Origin: Lineus longissimus
Lineage: Eukaryota; Nemertea; Pilidiophora; Heteronemertea; Lineidae
DNA: 64,000 bases
Reading direction: 5' to 3'
Assembly: GCF_910592395.1 (NCBI RefSeq)
Contig: NC_088324.1
Location: forward strand, 10,876,953-10,940,952
The position numbers and the translations under genes were made by a program. Position 1 is the stretch's first letter, and each line of letters begins with the position of its first letter. Of this stretch, positions 12,632-39,395 are shown in pieces. The notes under the pieces are model-generated. The model searched no databases. It was given only the letters and a program-made list of their open reading frames with translations, and was not told the DNA's origin.

Positions 12632-15600
12632 TTTAGTCTGCTCTTCGGGAATGTTCGACAATTTCCGGCAGCTGCCGGAATGAGTAGTTTCTAAAATTAG
12701 AATGTAAACAAAAACACAGGTGTACTGCAAGCAGCCTTTTTTCTTGAAGACAGTAATCAAATAAGAAGATAGCAGAGCCCCGGATGCTGAGGTTTACCAA
12801 CATCTTATGCCCTTCCCACACACTACTAATCCTATGCAGTTGTTGAAGAGAAGAGAAGGGCTTCACCTAAGGCTTAGAGAGAACACCACTCCTTGGGAGT
12901 GTAACATACAAGCAAATTGGCGAGTAAGCTTCTGGAAAACATGCTACACAGCCGAAGTCGAAGTGGTTGGCATCTTCAAAATTGCCAGGTGTAATTGACT
13001 TCTTGATATGCAGGGCAGACTAGACTTTTCCTTTAAGTTATGACATGTCGCCACACATCATTCCTGACACGTTTGGAGGATCACCACTATTCTGGGTCCC
13101 AAGGACAGCTCTATTCCAATGCAAGATGAAATCAACAATGCCATTTTTCTTATTTCTTATTTATTGATGTCCTTCATGTACAGACATAGACAGGCTAAGA
13201 ACATTTTCAAAATTATACAATAATATGTTTATATGCATATATTTACGAATAGAGAAGCTGGCACTGGAGCTTACAATGACCAATACTGAGCTTCCACCCT
13301 CGATGTGACAATGAGACATTCCATTCCTAGTACTTCCAGCATATAGGCAAGTCTATTTTTAACAGCAGGGGGAGGTTCGACACCCTTGTCCTTCGGCAAG
13401 GTGAGTCATTAAAAAGAAGTAGTAGTGACACCCTCAACAGAGCACCTTAATTCATGATTTAATCACTGCAAAACCTTTCCTTAATCTCTAAAGGTTTTCA
13501 TTTAGCTTTTGCTGACACTTGAAAAAGTTTTCACTTCGAATATTATTCTTCACACAATTAAAGACACTTTTAAACTTGCAGCCAGATGACATATGTATAG
13601 TACACCATCAAAGTGCGAACTGTCAATCTTAGGTCAGGCTTCAGAGTGCACTGTTCTCTTGTTAGCAGATGGCATAAAAAATGTCAGGCAAGCTTTACTG
13701 GTAAACACCATTGGTCATTGAAAGTCCAATCCCAGAATTATGCGGGTAATATCAAGTGATATCAACAGATCTGGATGTGACTGTCCAAACAGTGTTGGGG
13801 TGCAGGCCTGCCAGAAGGAGAGATATGAAGCACAATGACCTCCGTAGATACATGTAAGTTTAAGAATATTCCCAAAAATTGAAAGAATGGACATTTTGAA
13901 TTGCAGAAGAAGCAATTATATCAGAGAAGACCCTCACACTCAACCCCCTGGCAAAAACCATCAGACCTACTCACTGTTTGAACAATCTAGCCCTGGGCAA
14001 CAGGCTTCACCTGTTTTTTATCACAATTCTGAACTCTTTACCGGGTATTATCTTGGGTCATGTCTACTGTCTACTACGTTACTACATAATTATGTCCGAC
14101 ACTTGGACATACCTGCTTACATGTGACGCTATAAAAAGGTGATATTCTTCAACCAGAAAAAACCATTTTGCAATGACTATAATTGCATGACACCATGTAG
14201 GCTATATCAGAAATATCAGAATGACATATCTTTGGACATTATTAGATTAAAACACATGCATGTCATTGTCAAGATCAGTTCTGTTTTTCGGCATGGTGGA
14301 AACAGCTTTGAAGTCACTACATGGCTTTGTGTGCTGATGTCAATATATTACCCCTTTAATCAAGTTCACTGATATAATCTTGGCTGTAGCCTTTTACTCG
14401 GACAGCAAATATCGGTACTGAAATATTGACAAATTTTCTAATTTTCAGCTCGTCACTTTCATCTCAACTCTGATACAATTCCAAATATCTACACATTTCA
14501 TTTTCCCGAAAGCCCTTAACAACTAAAATTCCACCCAAGCATAACAAAGCATACCCTCTCGGAGGGTTATCAAAAGCAAAGTTTGACAACATTGTAGCAA
14601 AAAATACACGTACTGCTCTAATTACCAATAGACAAAAGCAAAACTGACAACTTCCTCATTGTACAATTTTGAGAAAATTTCAAACACAATGCCTTAGTTT
14701 TATATACATAGCACAGACAAACAATTTTGCTCTGCAAAAGCTACCCATGATGGTGTTTTTATAAGATAAGATAAAATCTATTCCAAACAAGTGGAACTTC
14801 ATCCCTACCCATTGCCTTTACATAGAACTGAGAGCAAATGCATTAGCACAATGAACTCACCTACCAAAATTTCCCCTAAAAAATCTTAAATTTATCAAAA
14901 CCCATAACAGTACGTTAACACTAACAGACACTCATTTCTGAGCTCTGGTGATCAGCCAATTTAACACAAAATTTCATTCACGTTTCAACAGAATTTAGAA
15001 ATAGCCATCTGGCTTGAATAAGTTTAGAACAAACCCCAAAACCAATCCGCTCAACTTTTAATTTCACGAGACCATATTCAGAGTTATTGATTTCATATCA
15101 AGTTTTCAGTCATATATTTGAGTAGCTGCATTGAAAAAATATAAACATCCGACTGTACACTACGTCTTACGAGCTATGACGACGGGTTTATGATCCAACA
15201 GACTAAGAAGAACTATATCATAGAACTAAAGTGACAGATGAAAAGTAGATTTACAATGTAAAGTATGTCCCATAAAAGCATCACTGAAAAGTTGTAGTTT
15301 AGAAAGACTTTCCGTTATTTCTGGATCACGATGCTTGCAATCTGTCAAGCAGTCATTTTGTACATGTACCAGGCTAATGACTGTAAGCGTTACCAAAACT
15401 GCTAATGGACATCGACTGAATTCTGCAGTTTTATGAGCGACAGTTTTTAGGGATACTCAGCATCATTTCTCCTATACATGATTGTCCTCCGTCGTCGAAC
15501 ATCTACCAAGACCCTGTTCAAAACATTGTGACATTTAAGTAAAGAAATTTTGTCTTTTGATTTGTCACAGAAACTTAATTGCACGAAAAAAATCCAAGGT

Positions 15601-15966
15601 TAAGGAAAATTGATTTCCATGATCAAATATAAAGATAATTTTGAATTGAAATGTAACTGCAACACTTACAGTGTAACAATTCTGCTTGACATCAAGCTGA
15701 GTAGACATCTCAATGCACTATAAATTGTGTACCAAGTATATACAACATGAAGTGAAACCCTGTTAAACAAAACTGTACAAGATCATGCAAGTTTATACTC
15801 AGTCTCTTCTCATCTCAGGGAGCCTGCACGAGACCGTTTCAATGAACCGTATGAAGTAGCACTCTATCCAAACATTCCAAACCGACTTATCATCACCGTG
15901 TGTCGGTCCAGGGACCTCCACCCCCTCATCTTTGCATGACTACAACAAACATATAAGAAACATTCG
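12632..15966. other. SMG7 upstream / RXR downstream intergenic region
   Basis: The SMG7 promoter should lie just right of 12631. I see no coding exon, RNA gene or clear repeat between about 12700 and 15960. The sequence is AT-rich and unremarkable. Confidence 0.4.
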
Positions 15967-16102
15967 GGGCCCAGGTGCTCAATCGGCCTGAGCAGTAACG
16001 GTGGCATCAAGTCCTAATGCAACTACAGTAAATGAAATTTGTTGGGGGAGGGCAAAGCTTAGTTCCGACAGTTTCTTTAATGCCGATTGAGCAAGTGGGC
16101 CC
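15967..16102. mobile_element. Short inverted-repeat element (MITE-like, 136 bp)
   Basis: The ends 15967-15987 and 16082-16102 are 21-bp inverted repeats with 19 matching positions; both carry GGGCCC and GCTCAATCGGC. There is no clear target-site duplication and no internal coding. It could be a MITE or a fold-back remnant inside a larger repeat. Confidence 0.5.
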
Positions 16103-17979
16103 AGGACAGAGTTGTTCAGTAGGCTGATCATTCTCTTAACAAGATCAAAATCAACAGACAATTTTTGGTGACCCAAATTATGGACTGGAAACTGCTTAAC
16201 TTTCAAGGACATTTTATTCTCGCAGCTTTTGCAAATAATTGCAAAAAAATTTGATTGAATTATGAATTTTTTATTTTTTTGCAAATCACAAAAAATAAAG
16301 AGCCATAGAAATTTTGCAGTTTACAGTATAATATGTACAAGGCAAGGACACAATTCACAGGCCTTGATTACTTAGAATTAGCATGAGGCTAGTAGAAATA
16401 AATACATCTTCGTTTTGTCATGTAGCAGATTTATTTCATCATTTACAAATGTTAAAACGTAATAAGTTCACACACTTTGATGAAAATACATCATCACAAA
16501 TACCTTAGCATAAAATTTGTGTACAATGTCCCACAAAACAAATTGTGGTGCTAAAAGGCCACAATAAGCAGCTAAAAAATGCAGCTAGCACAAACATGGA
16601 TACAGAATTGAGTCCACTTGAACTAGGCCAATGCCAACTGGGGTTGATGAATGCTGCCCAAAAAATTGTTACGATAATTGTTCATGCATTAGACAAAAGA
16701 GGCCAATATTTCCCTAAAGGAGGCCAACTACACGTACCCTTAAAATCCACGAGATTTCTGATTAACCATCGGGCACAGAATGAACTGACAAAATTGTCAT
16801 AGAATCTGAGTAAGCCATGAACAAAGATCTTATTTGCTCTATAGTGTCAATTGCCTATATGTCGGAGCCTACTTTTGCTCTTATGTAAAAAGAAAGAACA
16901 ATTTCGACACTACTTTTCACAAATAGATAAAAATCACTCCCAAATGTTTAAAAATGGCCAGGGCCATTGTGCTCACCTCATGTGGAGGAAAGATGGACAA
17001 AGAGCATGGTCTTGTGTCATGTAGTGTTAGGTTTGATGTAGGTCCAAGCAATTACAATTTCCCCAAAATGGCCAATTTACAGTACATTCGACCTCTGTGA
17101 CCTTGAAAAGTAGGTCAAATCAAAGAAGACCCGGGTGACACATTGAATGGTTGTTAGAATTAGATGTACCTATGATATAAAATTGGTGCCAATCGGGCAA
17201 GTCATTACTAGGAATAATGGCATTTTGAAGAATATAGGATTTGGCCCCCTCCCTGGAGGCCAAACGGCAAATCAGATCGCACCAAACTTCGGTACCTGAG
17301 ATCACCTGACCAAGGGGTACATGTGTACTTAATTTGTGATCAATAGTCATTGCAGTTAAGAAACGTGCCATAGTTACAGCCTGACGGCGAATTTACGCCA
17401 TTTGACCTCTGTGACCTTGACAAGAAGGTCAAATTAAAAACCTGTGTGACATATACTGTATGGTGGTTAGATGTACCCATGATATCAAATTGGTGGCAAT
17501 CGGGCAAGAAGTTAAGGAATAATCACATTTTTAAGGTTTTTGGATTTTGCCCCCTGGTGGTCAAGTGGTGAATCATATTGGACCAAACTTTGGTCCCTGA
17601 GATCACCTGACTAAGGGGTAAATGTGTACCAAATTTGGTATCAATAGTCATTGCAGTTTAGAAACGTGCCATCGTTACATCCTAACGGCTAATTTACACC
17701 ATTTGACCTCTGTGACCTTGAAAAGGAGGTCAAATCAAAAACCCGGAGGATATATGATGCACCTTTGCTAGAAGTACCTACCATATTTTTTTCAAAATTT
17801 CCCGACTACTATTAAGGGAGATATTGCATATTTTCACTTTTAACGTTTGGCCCCCTGGTGGCCAAACCATGAAACGAATCGGACCGAAACTTGGTCTCCC
17901 AGGTGTCATTAAATAAGGGTACATGTGTACCAAGTTTCAACTCAATAGCTCTAACAGTTACGAAACGTGCCCTGCTAAC

Positions 17980-18105
<126 letters not shown>

Positions 18106-18120
18106 CCACGGTATGGGATA

Positions 18121-18146
18121 AGCTCACCTCTGCTAAGAGGTGAGCT
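18121..18146. repeat. Perfect hairpin closing the dispersed repeat
   Basis: Arms 18121-18131 and 18136-18146 are an 11-bp perfect inverted repeat around the 4-nt loop GCTA. The right arm is the terminus of the element, so the hairpin probably belongs to the transposon end rather than to RXR transcription. Confidence 0.7.
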
Positions 18147-18498
18147 AAAAAGCAATGTTGATGCCTTTTCACCATCTTCAGCAAACAATTAAAAAGCCAA
18201 AAACAACAGCACTGGAAAGCCCAAATACGTATCTCTACCAACCCAAATATCTCAAAAACGTTTCTTGAAATCTTCTTTCTGAATCAGCATACAATGAAAT
18301 TTAACGTAGGTCTGAAATATTCACACATTCGTTTTCCAATGCATCAAATACACATCTGCTGAATACTTCTCTCACACTCCAAAAATGTCCACATTTCTAA
18401 GAATAAAACACTTTCAATTTGCTGCTATGCACAATATGCCAAATGTTTCACATTCCCTCAAATGTTTTAACGTCTGCTTCACTGACTGATTACAATTG

Positions 18499-32454
<13,956 letters not shown>

Positions 32455-33013
32455 TTTTCATCCCAAATCGTGCTAACACCTCGAAATGTAAAATTTCGGC
32501 AATGCTGGCCAGAAATCGGGCAAAATGTACCAGATATTTCGACTCTACTCGCAAACACTGACGATGATGACCGCTGATTGACCCGCTCCCATAATGCAAC
32601 TGCGGAAATCGGTATTTTTGCACGACCACGTGGTCGGGTTATTTCGAAGTAAATCTAAAAAGGGAGCTGGGAGCTGAAGTCTACCATTGTTTATTTCAAT
32701 ACTCTTTTTATCCTATGCATGATATCCAACAGACGCCGCATTTGCAAAAGAAGATAAAAAGATAGGTGCGTTTGAACCTCAAAGATCACATGACCTGCTA
32801 ACGCAGATTGGATATAACACCGACCGGTAGAGGACGTCATTGCACAAAAAATGACGTCACTCGTCTCGCACACAACAGTGTCCGCTGCACCCGTGTCTTC
32901 GCAACGTTCGGACATCGTCACCTCATGACATGCATGAGGAGACATGAAGTCATGATGTGCATGCATGTCTCTAATTTTTTTTCATCAAATTTGTTTATTA
33001 AAAACTATTGGTG
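32455..33013. promoter_or_regulatory. Head-to-head promoter region of RXR and ODAD3
   Basis: Only about 560 bp separate the two divergent start codons. Visible motifs are a direct repeat of nuclear-receptor half-sites with 5-nt spacing (32568-32584), a 14-bp perfect palindrome around CACGTG (32623-32636), a full CRE TGACGTCA (32852-32859), and two forkhead-type TTGTTTATT sites (32688-32696, 32991-32999). No TATA box is obvious. Functions are inferred from motif only. Confidence 0.6.
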
Positions 33014-36000
33014 ATGAGTTCTGGAGATACGGCTAGGGTCGTCTGGGAAGGCTGGACAACCAAAGTCAAAGACAGACTCAATGAAGTGAGAGGAAAGTTG
33101 AAATTGAAAGGTAGGCATGCAAATCGAAGTCAATCAAAACAAATGAATAAATGAATATTGAATATTGAATGTATAATTTCTTTCTCATTAATGATGAATG
33201 ACGGCGAAAACGATCAAAATCAAGCGTTAACTGAGCATGGGAAATGCGCATGCAGTCTGTGGTGAATTTGACTGAGAGTATATTCATACCCGCAATATGT
33301 GAGACATCGGACTCGGAACACTGTCAGGGTGAAGGCTATAATATGTTCCTTCTGATCTGAATGCCGTGTTTGTCAAATTCAGAATTCGATCATAAAGTCC
33401 ACTATGAATGGACAGAAGACGAGAGACGACGTAACGAAGAAGTTCTCATCGGTTTACGCCAGGACGTCCGAAGCAGACGTTTTGAACTCAAACGAAATGC
33501 CGATTGTATAGATTCGAAGGTGATCAACAATGTCTTCCAGGACAGAAGGGAGAAGAGGATGTCTTTGCAGAGGTTCACTGCTAAGGTAAGCGCAAACTTA
33601 CCTTATTCAGGTCATTCCGGTTCACATCTTGTGTCGCTGGACGGGCTGCATCAGGTGCGTCCTCAACATGCGACAGCCTGTGTAACACCGAACCAGTCGT
33701 AACCAGATTTTAACTCTTAGTGTCTTGATTGTGATTTCAGGAAGCTGTTACTGAAATGGATCAGCTAGTCTGCGCAAAGGCCAAGTTCTTGAACGCTCTC
33801 CACTACGCCCGTGTGACGTCTGAGGAAAAATTACGGCAATTCAAAGCAGGTCTGGTCTGCATGAGCTCGGCAATGGAAAAGACATCGGAACAACTCGAAA
33901 ATGAACAGGTATGGCATACTCCCCCCCCCCCCCCCCCCAGAAGGTCTTTATCATCACATAGCAGGATGATCGAGTGGAAGTTCGACTATAGGCTATCGTT
34001 GCTTTGTGGCTTGTATATCAATACCATTCTCTCTTCCCTTGTCTTCCAGTTCGCTTTCAACCGGCGTTCTCACAGTCTCATGTTGCTTTGGCTTTGGGGA
34101 GCGATCCTTGTCTGTGAGGTCAAACCAAAGCTTTGTGGGTCAATAAGCCTATACACATTCTTACTATTTCAGCGCATCCGAAATCTAGAGAACGCCCTTG
34201 ATAAGGCCAGAATGAAGTGTGACATGGGCCGGAGTATCGGCCACCAATATGAATTCATCGTGAAGAAAATGAAAGAGGTAAGAAAGATTGGTGCAGAATT
34301 CGTCGCGTTGGTATAGTAACTATCAGGTGAACATCTTACCACTCCGAATGAGAAAGCACCCACAGGATACGTATACTCAATTGCGACAATCGTACGCATC
34401 TATACTCTCATTGGGACATTCGCCGCGTCTCTCAGGATACGTAAGTCTCACCAGTCTCATTTTGTCTCATCAACATATTCTATTTTCATGCAGGAAAGTC
34501 TATGTTATCCTGGGAAGCTTGATGTGATGGAGAATGAAATCATGTACCAGAGAGGTCAGCTCAAAGAAATGAGGAGAGTGCTGAAGGTGGCGCGTGATGC
34601 GCGAGAGGTTTCAAGGGTGGGTATATATAGACACGAAAAATGATCGAGTCATTGCCTGGGGACTCTTATTATTTTGTTTGCCGGTGTACAGCATTCGGTG
34701 TCTCCTTGGAATACACTGTCTCACACTATTGTTCGATGATAGATTAAAGTATAGATGTAGTGGAGACCAATGACCTTTGCTCCGCCATTCTGTAGGCCTC
34801 TACCATTACGTTTATCTGCCCTTGCCCGTTTAGGCCTATGTCGACTCAAACGAACGCTGTTTCTTTGGGGTTGATGTTTAATACCAAGATTTGCCCAGAT
34901 AACCCTGAACCGCTCGTTCGCGGGGCGCGGCCGGAATGTCATTGCACATTTCAAGGTCCAAAGTCGGAGCCGATTCCAGTCTACCCCACAGCATCTTTCT
35001 GATATTACGTTATTTTTACAGGAAGAACTGACCACGTTAGAACAGGACTGTCAAGGCGCAAAACGCAAACGGGACCAACTACTAGTCGCCACCCGGAAGG
35101 AAGTGGAACAGCGCAAGAGTACATGGGATGAGAAACCACCAGCCAACAGCAAACGGGTAATGATAAAACCACACGCAGACTTTGACTTTAAGTTTAATAC
35201 AAAATGTACTTATATACACAGCCATTTTACATGACCCATGCTTTCTTCCCATGCTGTGTTCTATTCGCGCCGGTCACCCAACGTAAATCCAATCGTAACG
35301 CTTGCCGAAGGCTTCATTATGAGGTCAAAACCTCTCTAATATAAAACTACTTTATAGTGTCGCTATCTAGTGGGAAATAACTACACTAAGCCAACAAGTA
35401 CTCCTGTACTTCACAGTGAATATATCGGTTGATTTCAGGTACAGTGATTGTTCTAATGATAATAGCATGATTCACTTTACTTATTTCAACCATTTGCATT
35501 TATTTCATGGATTTTAAAGCGCTGGGAAAGGGTTTTACACTCATATGAGTTGAGCTCTTGTATAATTACCTAAATTTCCGCGATTGTGACCAGATGGCAC
35601 TGCTAGTGTAGTGGTATCATGCAAGATTCCCATTCTTGCGACCCGGGTTCGATTCCCGGGCAGTGCACGGTTTTGTTAACTTTTTTTTCAATATCATTTA
35701 TATTTTCAAATATCTTTTTTTTCTCACTCTTCTAGGCAATAAAGGCTCTAGGTAAGGTATCTGAAGTTAGCAGGCCTTTTCTTTGCTCCGAGGTCGGTGA
35801 GAGAATTTGGGGTGAGAATATCATGGGATATAAATATATACATGAGGTAGTGTGGCAATCAGTGGCAGAAAATATTGTAAAATCGGGAAAGGTATCCCCC
35901 CCCCCCCCCCATGATTGCTTTTTATTCACGATTATTGAAAGAATCTTCACCTTACTGCCACGTTGACTCCGATGCAGTCCATTTCGCCATCCTGATCGTC

Positions 36001-38621
36001 CTTCGTCTATGACCACTGGGTCCGGAGTTGTTCCATGAGGGCTTTGGAGACCAATGAATGACCTTAGTTCAACTAGGGGAGGGGGACTTTCTGCAGTGTC
36101 CTCGACCCCCCCCCCCCCAAGTTGATTTCTTCAGGAAATGAACTTGCATTGAATGAAGGTTTTCTAAATTTTCAGATAATATGAGCTCGGTTGAATCGCA
36201 TGATTGTACCCGTGTTGAGGCGGAGAAGATAGCAGTCAGAAACAGGCGGTTTCACTACGACGACATATTCGAGAGAATAAAAGATGAAACATATCTGACG
36301 TCACTCCATGTATGTAGACGCTGATAGTTGCTTCATCGTTTCCCCATATATTACGGCAGAAAGTTCCCAGTTACTGATCACAAGTCAGCTCTTTGTGTTT
36401 CTATAGGCTGTATACTCCTTTCCGGAGTATCACTAATTCCCCAGATTGCCGAGAATCAGACAGGCCTTTCAGTTTGCCGAGCTTGCCTGTCCTGGGAAAG
36501 TAAAACGTTGTTGATTAAAGTTTGAATGATTGGTGGTTTTCATGTGACCAGTGTGGAGGCGATTGGTTCGTGTTTGATTCAACGATAAAAATATTCATCG
36601 TAAAAGCGTGAACAGTTTCCGTCGACTTCGCGTAACTGAATCTCACCAGGCTCCTGCCAATACATAGTCTCCATTTAACTTCTCTTCGACCTCCTTTGAC
36701 AGGACTTCATCGACAGAATTGAACAACAGGAGGACGTCCGTCGCAGGCTGACGGAGAAGACGATTGACCTGAGAAAGAATATCGACTTCGCCGATGAGGA
36801 TAGGCAAAAACTCCAAGATGACAGAAGCAAGCTGAGATATGCAGTCGGTGGGAGAATTTCCAGGCAAGGAGTTTCGGCGGATTGATGCATGACGTATCCG
36901 TATCGATTTAAAATGTATGGCCACGTCACAGATTGTGATATCACGTCATACATAAAACCGATACTGATTCATGGCGGCGTTTTTTTATTTGCCGAACCTC
37001 GCTCTGGTCAATAAATCATCGTTGCAGAAAAGCATTACAGATTACTTTTTCAATTCCCCTTTTTCAAAAGCCGCTCCCGTCTAGCTGGAACACCTTAGAA
37101 TTTTGAAATGTTTAGAATCAGGACTATCTGCAATACCCTACATGTACCAGTCGTCTTAAATTCAAATAGCTTTGGGGGAAATGTACGTAAAACATGCACC
37201 TTGGCCGCTTGGGTACCCCGGGCCTACTCAGACTCATGGGTCCACTCCGAACCCCCTATCTCATCAATGTGTCAATGGAATTATCCAAATTTAATCACTT
37301 GCCCAATATGCTTTCCAACTTTCCTTTCCTTTGAAACAGTGTCTTTTCAATGATTTTCCAGTGCGCAAAATGCAATGAGCCAGTTTTTTGACAACATTCA
37401 TCAACAGCAAGAGAGGAAGGAATATTACCAAGAGGAACTGCACATGTCAGGAAGACTCATTACAGACGTCAAGACTGTCATCCTTGGTCTCATGGCTAAA
37501 CTTAAAGCTATGAAACTTAAACCTGTGAGTGACTGGTGCTTGGTGCTCAAGCTCTTCCATCCTTACACCCCAGGCCCCATCCTTTGTGTTCCCTTCACGC
37601 CGAGAAGGTCGTGGCGAATAATGCGGGTGATGCTCCAGCACTCCCCTCTTGTTCCCGTCAATAGAGAGGTTCTCTACTGTCGGGAGTTGAACAGAATGAT
37701 TGGAAGGCAGTAGAAGTCGGAAATAAGTGGGGAATCCACATTGCAGTGAAGTTGTGATAGCGATGGCCGAGCAGTTTTTCAGTCACAGGCCCAAATTGGG
37801 TTCCTTTTTTTCAGGATGTGAGGAACTACTCCCATGGTGACGTCGTGGAAGATCTTGAGACTTGCCGCGAGAAAATGGTGTTGCTTACGGAGGGCGTGGA
37901 CCAGTCCCTCGCGAAGATTGGTTTGGAGGATTCTATCCAAAAAGTCATCATGCAACCAGAGGTAAAGTGTGTACTGCAAATTATTCTTTTACTTCTGATA
38001 AGTTAATGCCGCGTTGTATTGAATCACACATTCTCCGACATGAGACTAGCTTGCAGTATGCGAGAAAACGATGTTCAGGGCTCCGCAAGGAGTAGGTTAA
38101 TGCACGCCAGAAGCTCGGGGCTAAAATAAACACACGTCGAGTACGCTGGGCCGTTTCAGAATTGATATAACACCGACATTTAATTTTGACTGCATTCTCA
38201 ACGTTTTCTTTTTCAGTACCATGTGATCCGACTTGAGCAGCTAGCAGATAACATAAGAAAAAAACTATCAACGAGTTTCCCGTCTATAAGCGCTGGTAGG
38301 TTCCTCGGTTTCTCCATCTCACCCAACTTACCCTAGAAGATAAAATATATCATATGTAGTATTGGCTCAAGCCAAAGACCATCACTCGGGTGTAGTGTGC
38401 CTCAGAAGTCCCACTCAATGTATATACTCATAAATGAGGGGTTAAAAAACATCGATAAAAAGTTACAATTTATGTTCTTTTTATTTGCAGAAAGTTACGA
38501 GTACGACACTCATGACATCAATGAGGAGATGTTATCACGCAATGATATCAAACGAATCGCACAGGCAGTCGTAGACAGTAAAACAAAGCATCCGAAAAAA
38601 AACAAAAATAAGAGGAAATAG
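33014..38621 (+). CDS. ODAD3: Outer dynein arm docking complex subunit 3 (CCDC151)
   Basis: ODAD3/CCDC151 is a coiled-coil protein that docks outer dynein arms on ciliary microtubules. Thirteen coding exons: 33014-33110, 33383-33585, 33741-33908, 34173-34277, 34494-34616, 35022-35156, 35736-35751, 36176-36309, 36703-36863, 37362-37524, 37815-37961, 38217-38295, 38491-38621; 553 aa (human about 595). It is coiled coil almost throughout. The family-typical block RIRNLENALDKARMKC is followed by a YEFIVKKMKEES segment, and the N-terminus has LNEVRGKLKLKE. The C-terminus is Lys-rich (KNKNKRK). The intron after 36863 appears to use a GC donor, and exon 7 is only 16 nt. CCDC63/ODAD1 relatives are the main alternative. 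Confidence 0.82.
35597..35667 (+). tRNA. trnG-CCC: tRNA-Gly (anticodon CCC)
   Basis: The 71-nt sequence folds as a complete cloverleaf. The 7-bp acceptor stem is GCACTGC/GCAGTGC, with discriminator A. The anticodon arm CAAGA-TTCCCAT-TCTTG gives anticodon CCC. The T arm is CCGGG-TTCGATT-CCCGG. The A box (TAGTGTAGTGG type) and B box (GGTTCGATTCC) are intact. A T-run about 15 nt downstream could terminate Pol III. It lies in an ODAD3 intron, in the same orientation. No intron or CCA is encoded. Confidence 0.96.
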
Positions 38622-39395
38622 ACATTCAACGGGGACAGTGATGTGTTTCGAGTTAGATTAGCCGATTTCAGCCTGCATGGGTTGTTCAAAAAGTGTTAGC
38701 AACGTCGATCAACACAGTCTGACTTTAATGAAGTATTGAGTATAGGTCTGTGATCATCGTTATCACCACTATCATCATCCACAACATCTATTGATACTTG
38801 TGGATCTTTGTCTAATGGTGCTATGCGATGACGCACGTTGTTTCAAATAACGTCACCACCTCGCCGTCATCAGTTGGTTGGTTGTGATCTTGTTGGTAGA
38901 GCAATGTCCGTTCCGAAACGCAAATCGTATTGATTCCTGTGCATTTTTTTGTCGTTTTAAGTTAATTTCAACTTTTCTCCTCGTTTAACACATTAAAGTA
39001 ACGATGACGACAACGGCGTCAGTACGTTACTACAACTTTTCCGCTATCGTTATCGTTAGCAAGGTGTTCTCTGAAGTTCTCTACGGCAGAAACACATAAT
39101 TCCACGAAATTCTATTTAAGGCTAAAATACATATTGCCATGCCTAACACTCATGAAACTGCCAGCTCTTGGTATATAAAGTGTGTATATTCATATGTCTC
39201 TGAGTTTATAATATCATGCTCACCTCACAAGGGTCACGGCATATGAAAATACTAGTACATGTATATGCATGGATGACCCGTCCCTCAGTTCATGGACACG
39301 AAAACCAGCTGGGTCCATGTTGTTTAATCACTGAGTTCATCCGGAGGACCAATATTCCCTTGACTTGTAAGGCCAGGTTGGTTCCACAGAACACC
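38622..39395. other. Intergenic, ODAD3 and ASB-like gene tail to tail
   Basis: A possible ODAD3 polyadenylation signal ATTAAA is at 38992-38997. Nothing else is recognised. Confidence 0.4.

Noticed and set aside
15979-16284. 101-codon minus-strand ORF
   Set aside because: It overlaps the 136-bp inverted-repeat element and shows no domain; probably chance in repeat sequence.
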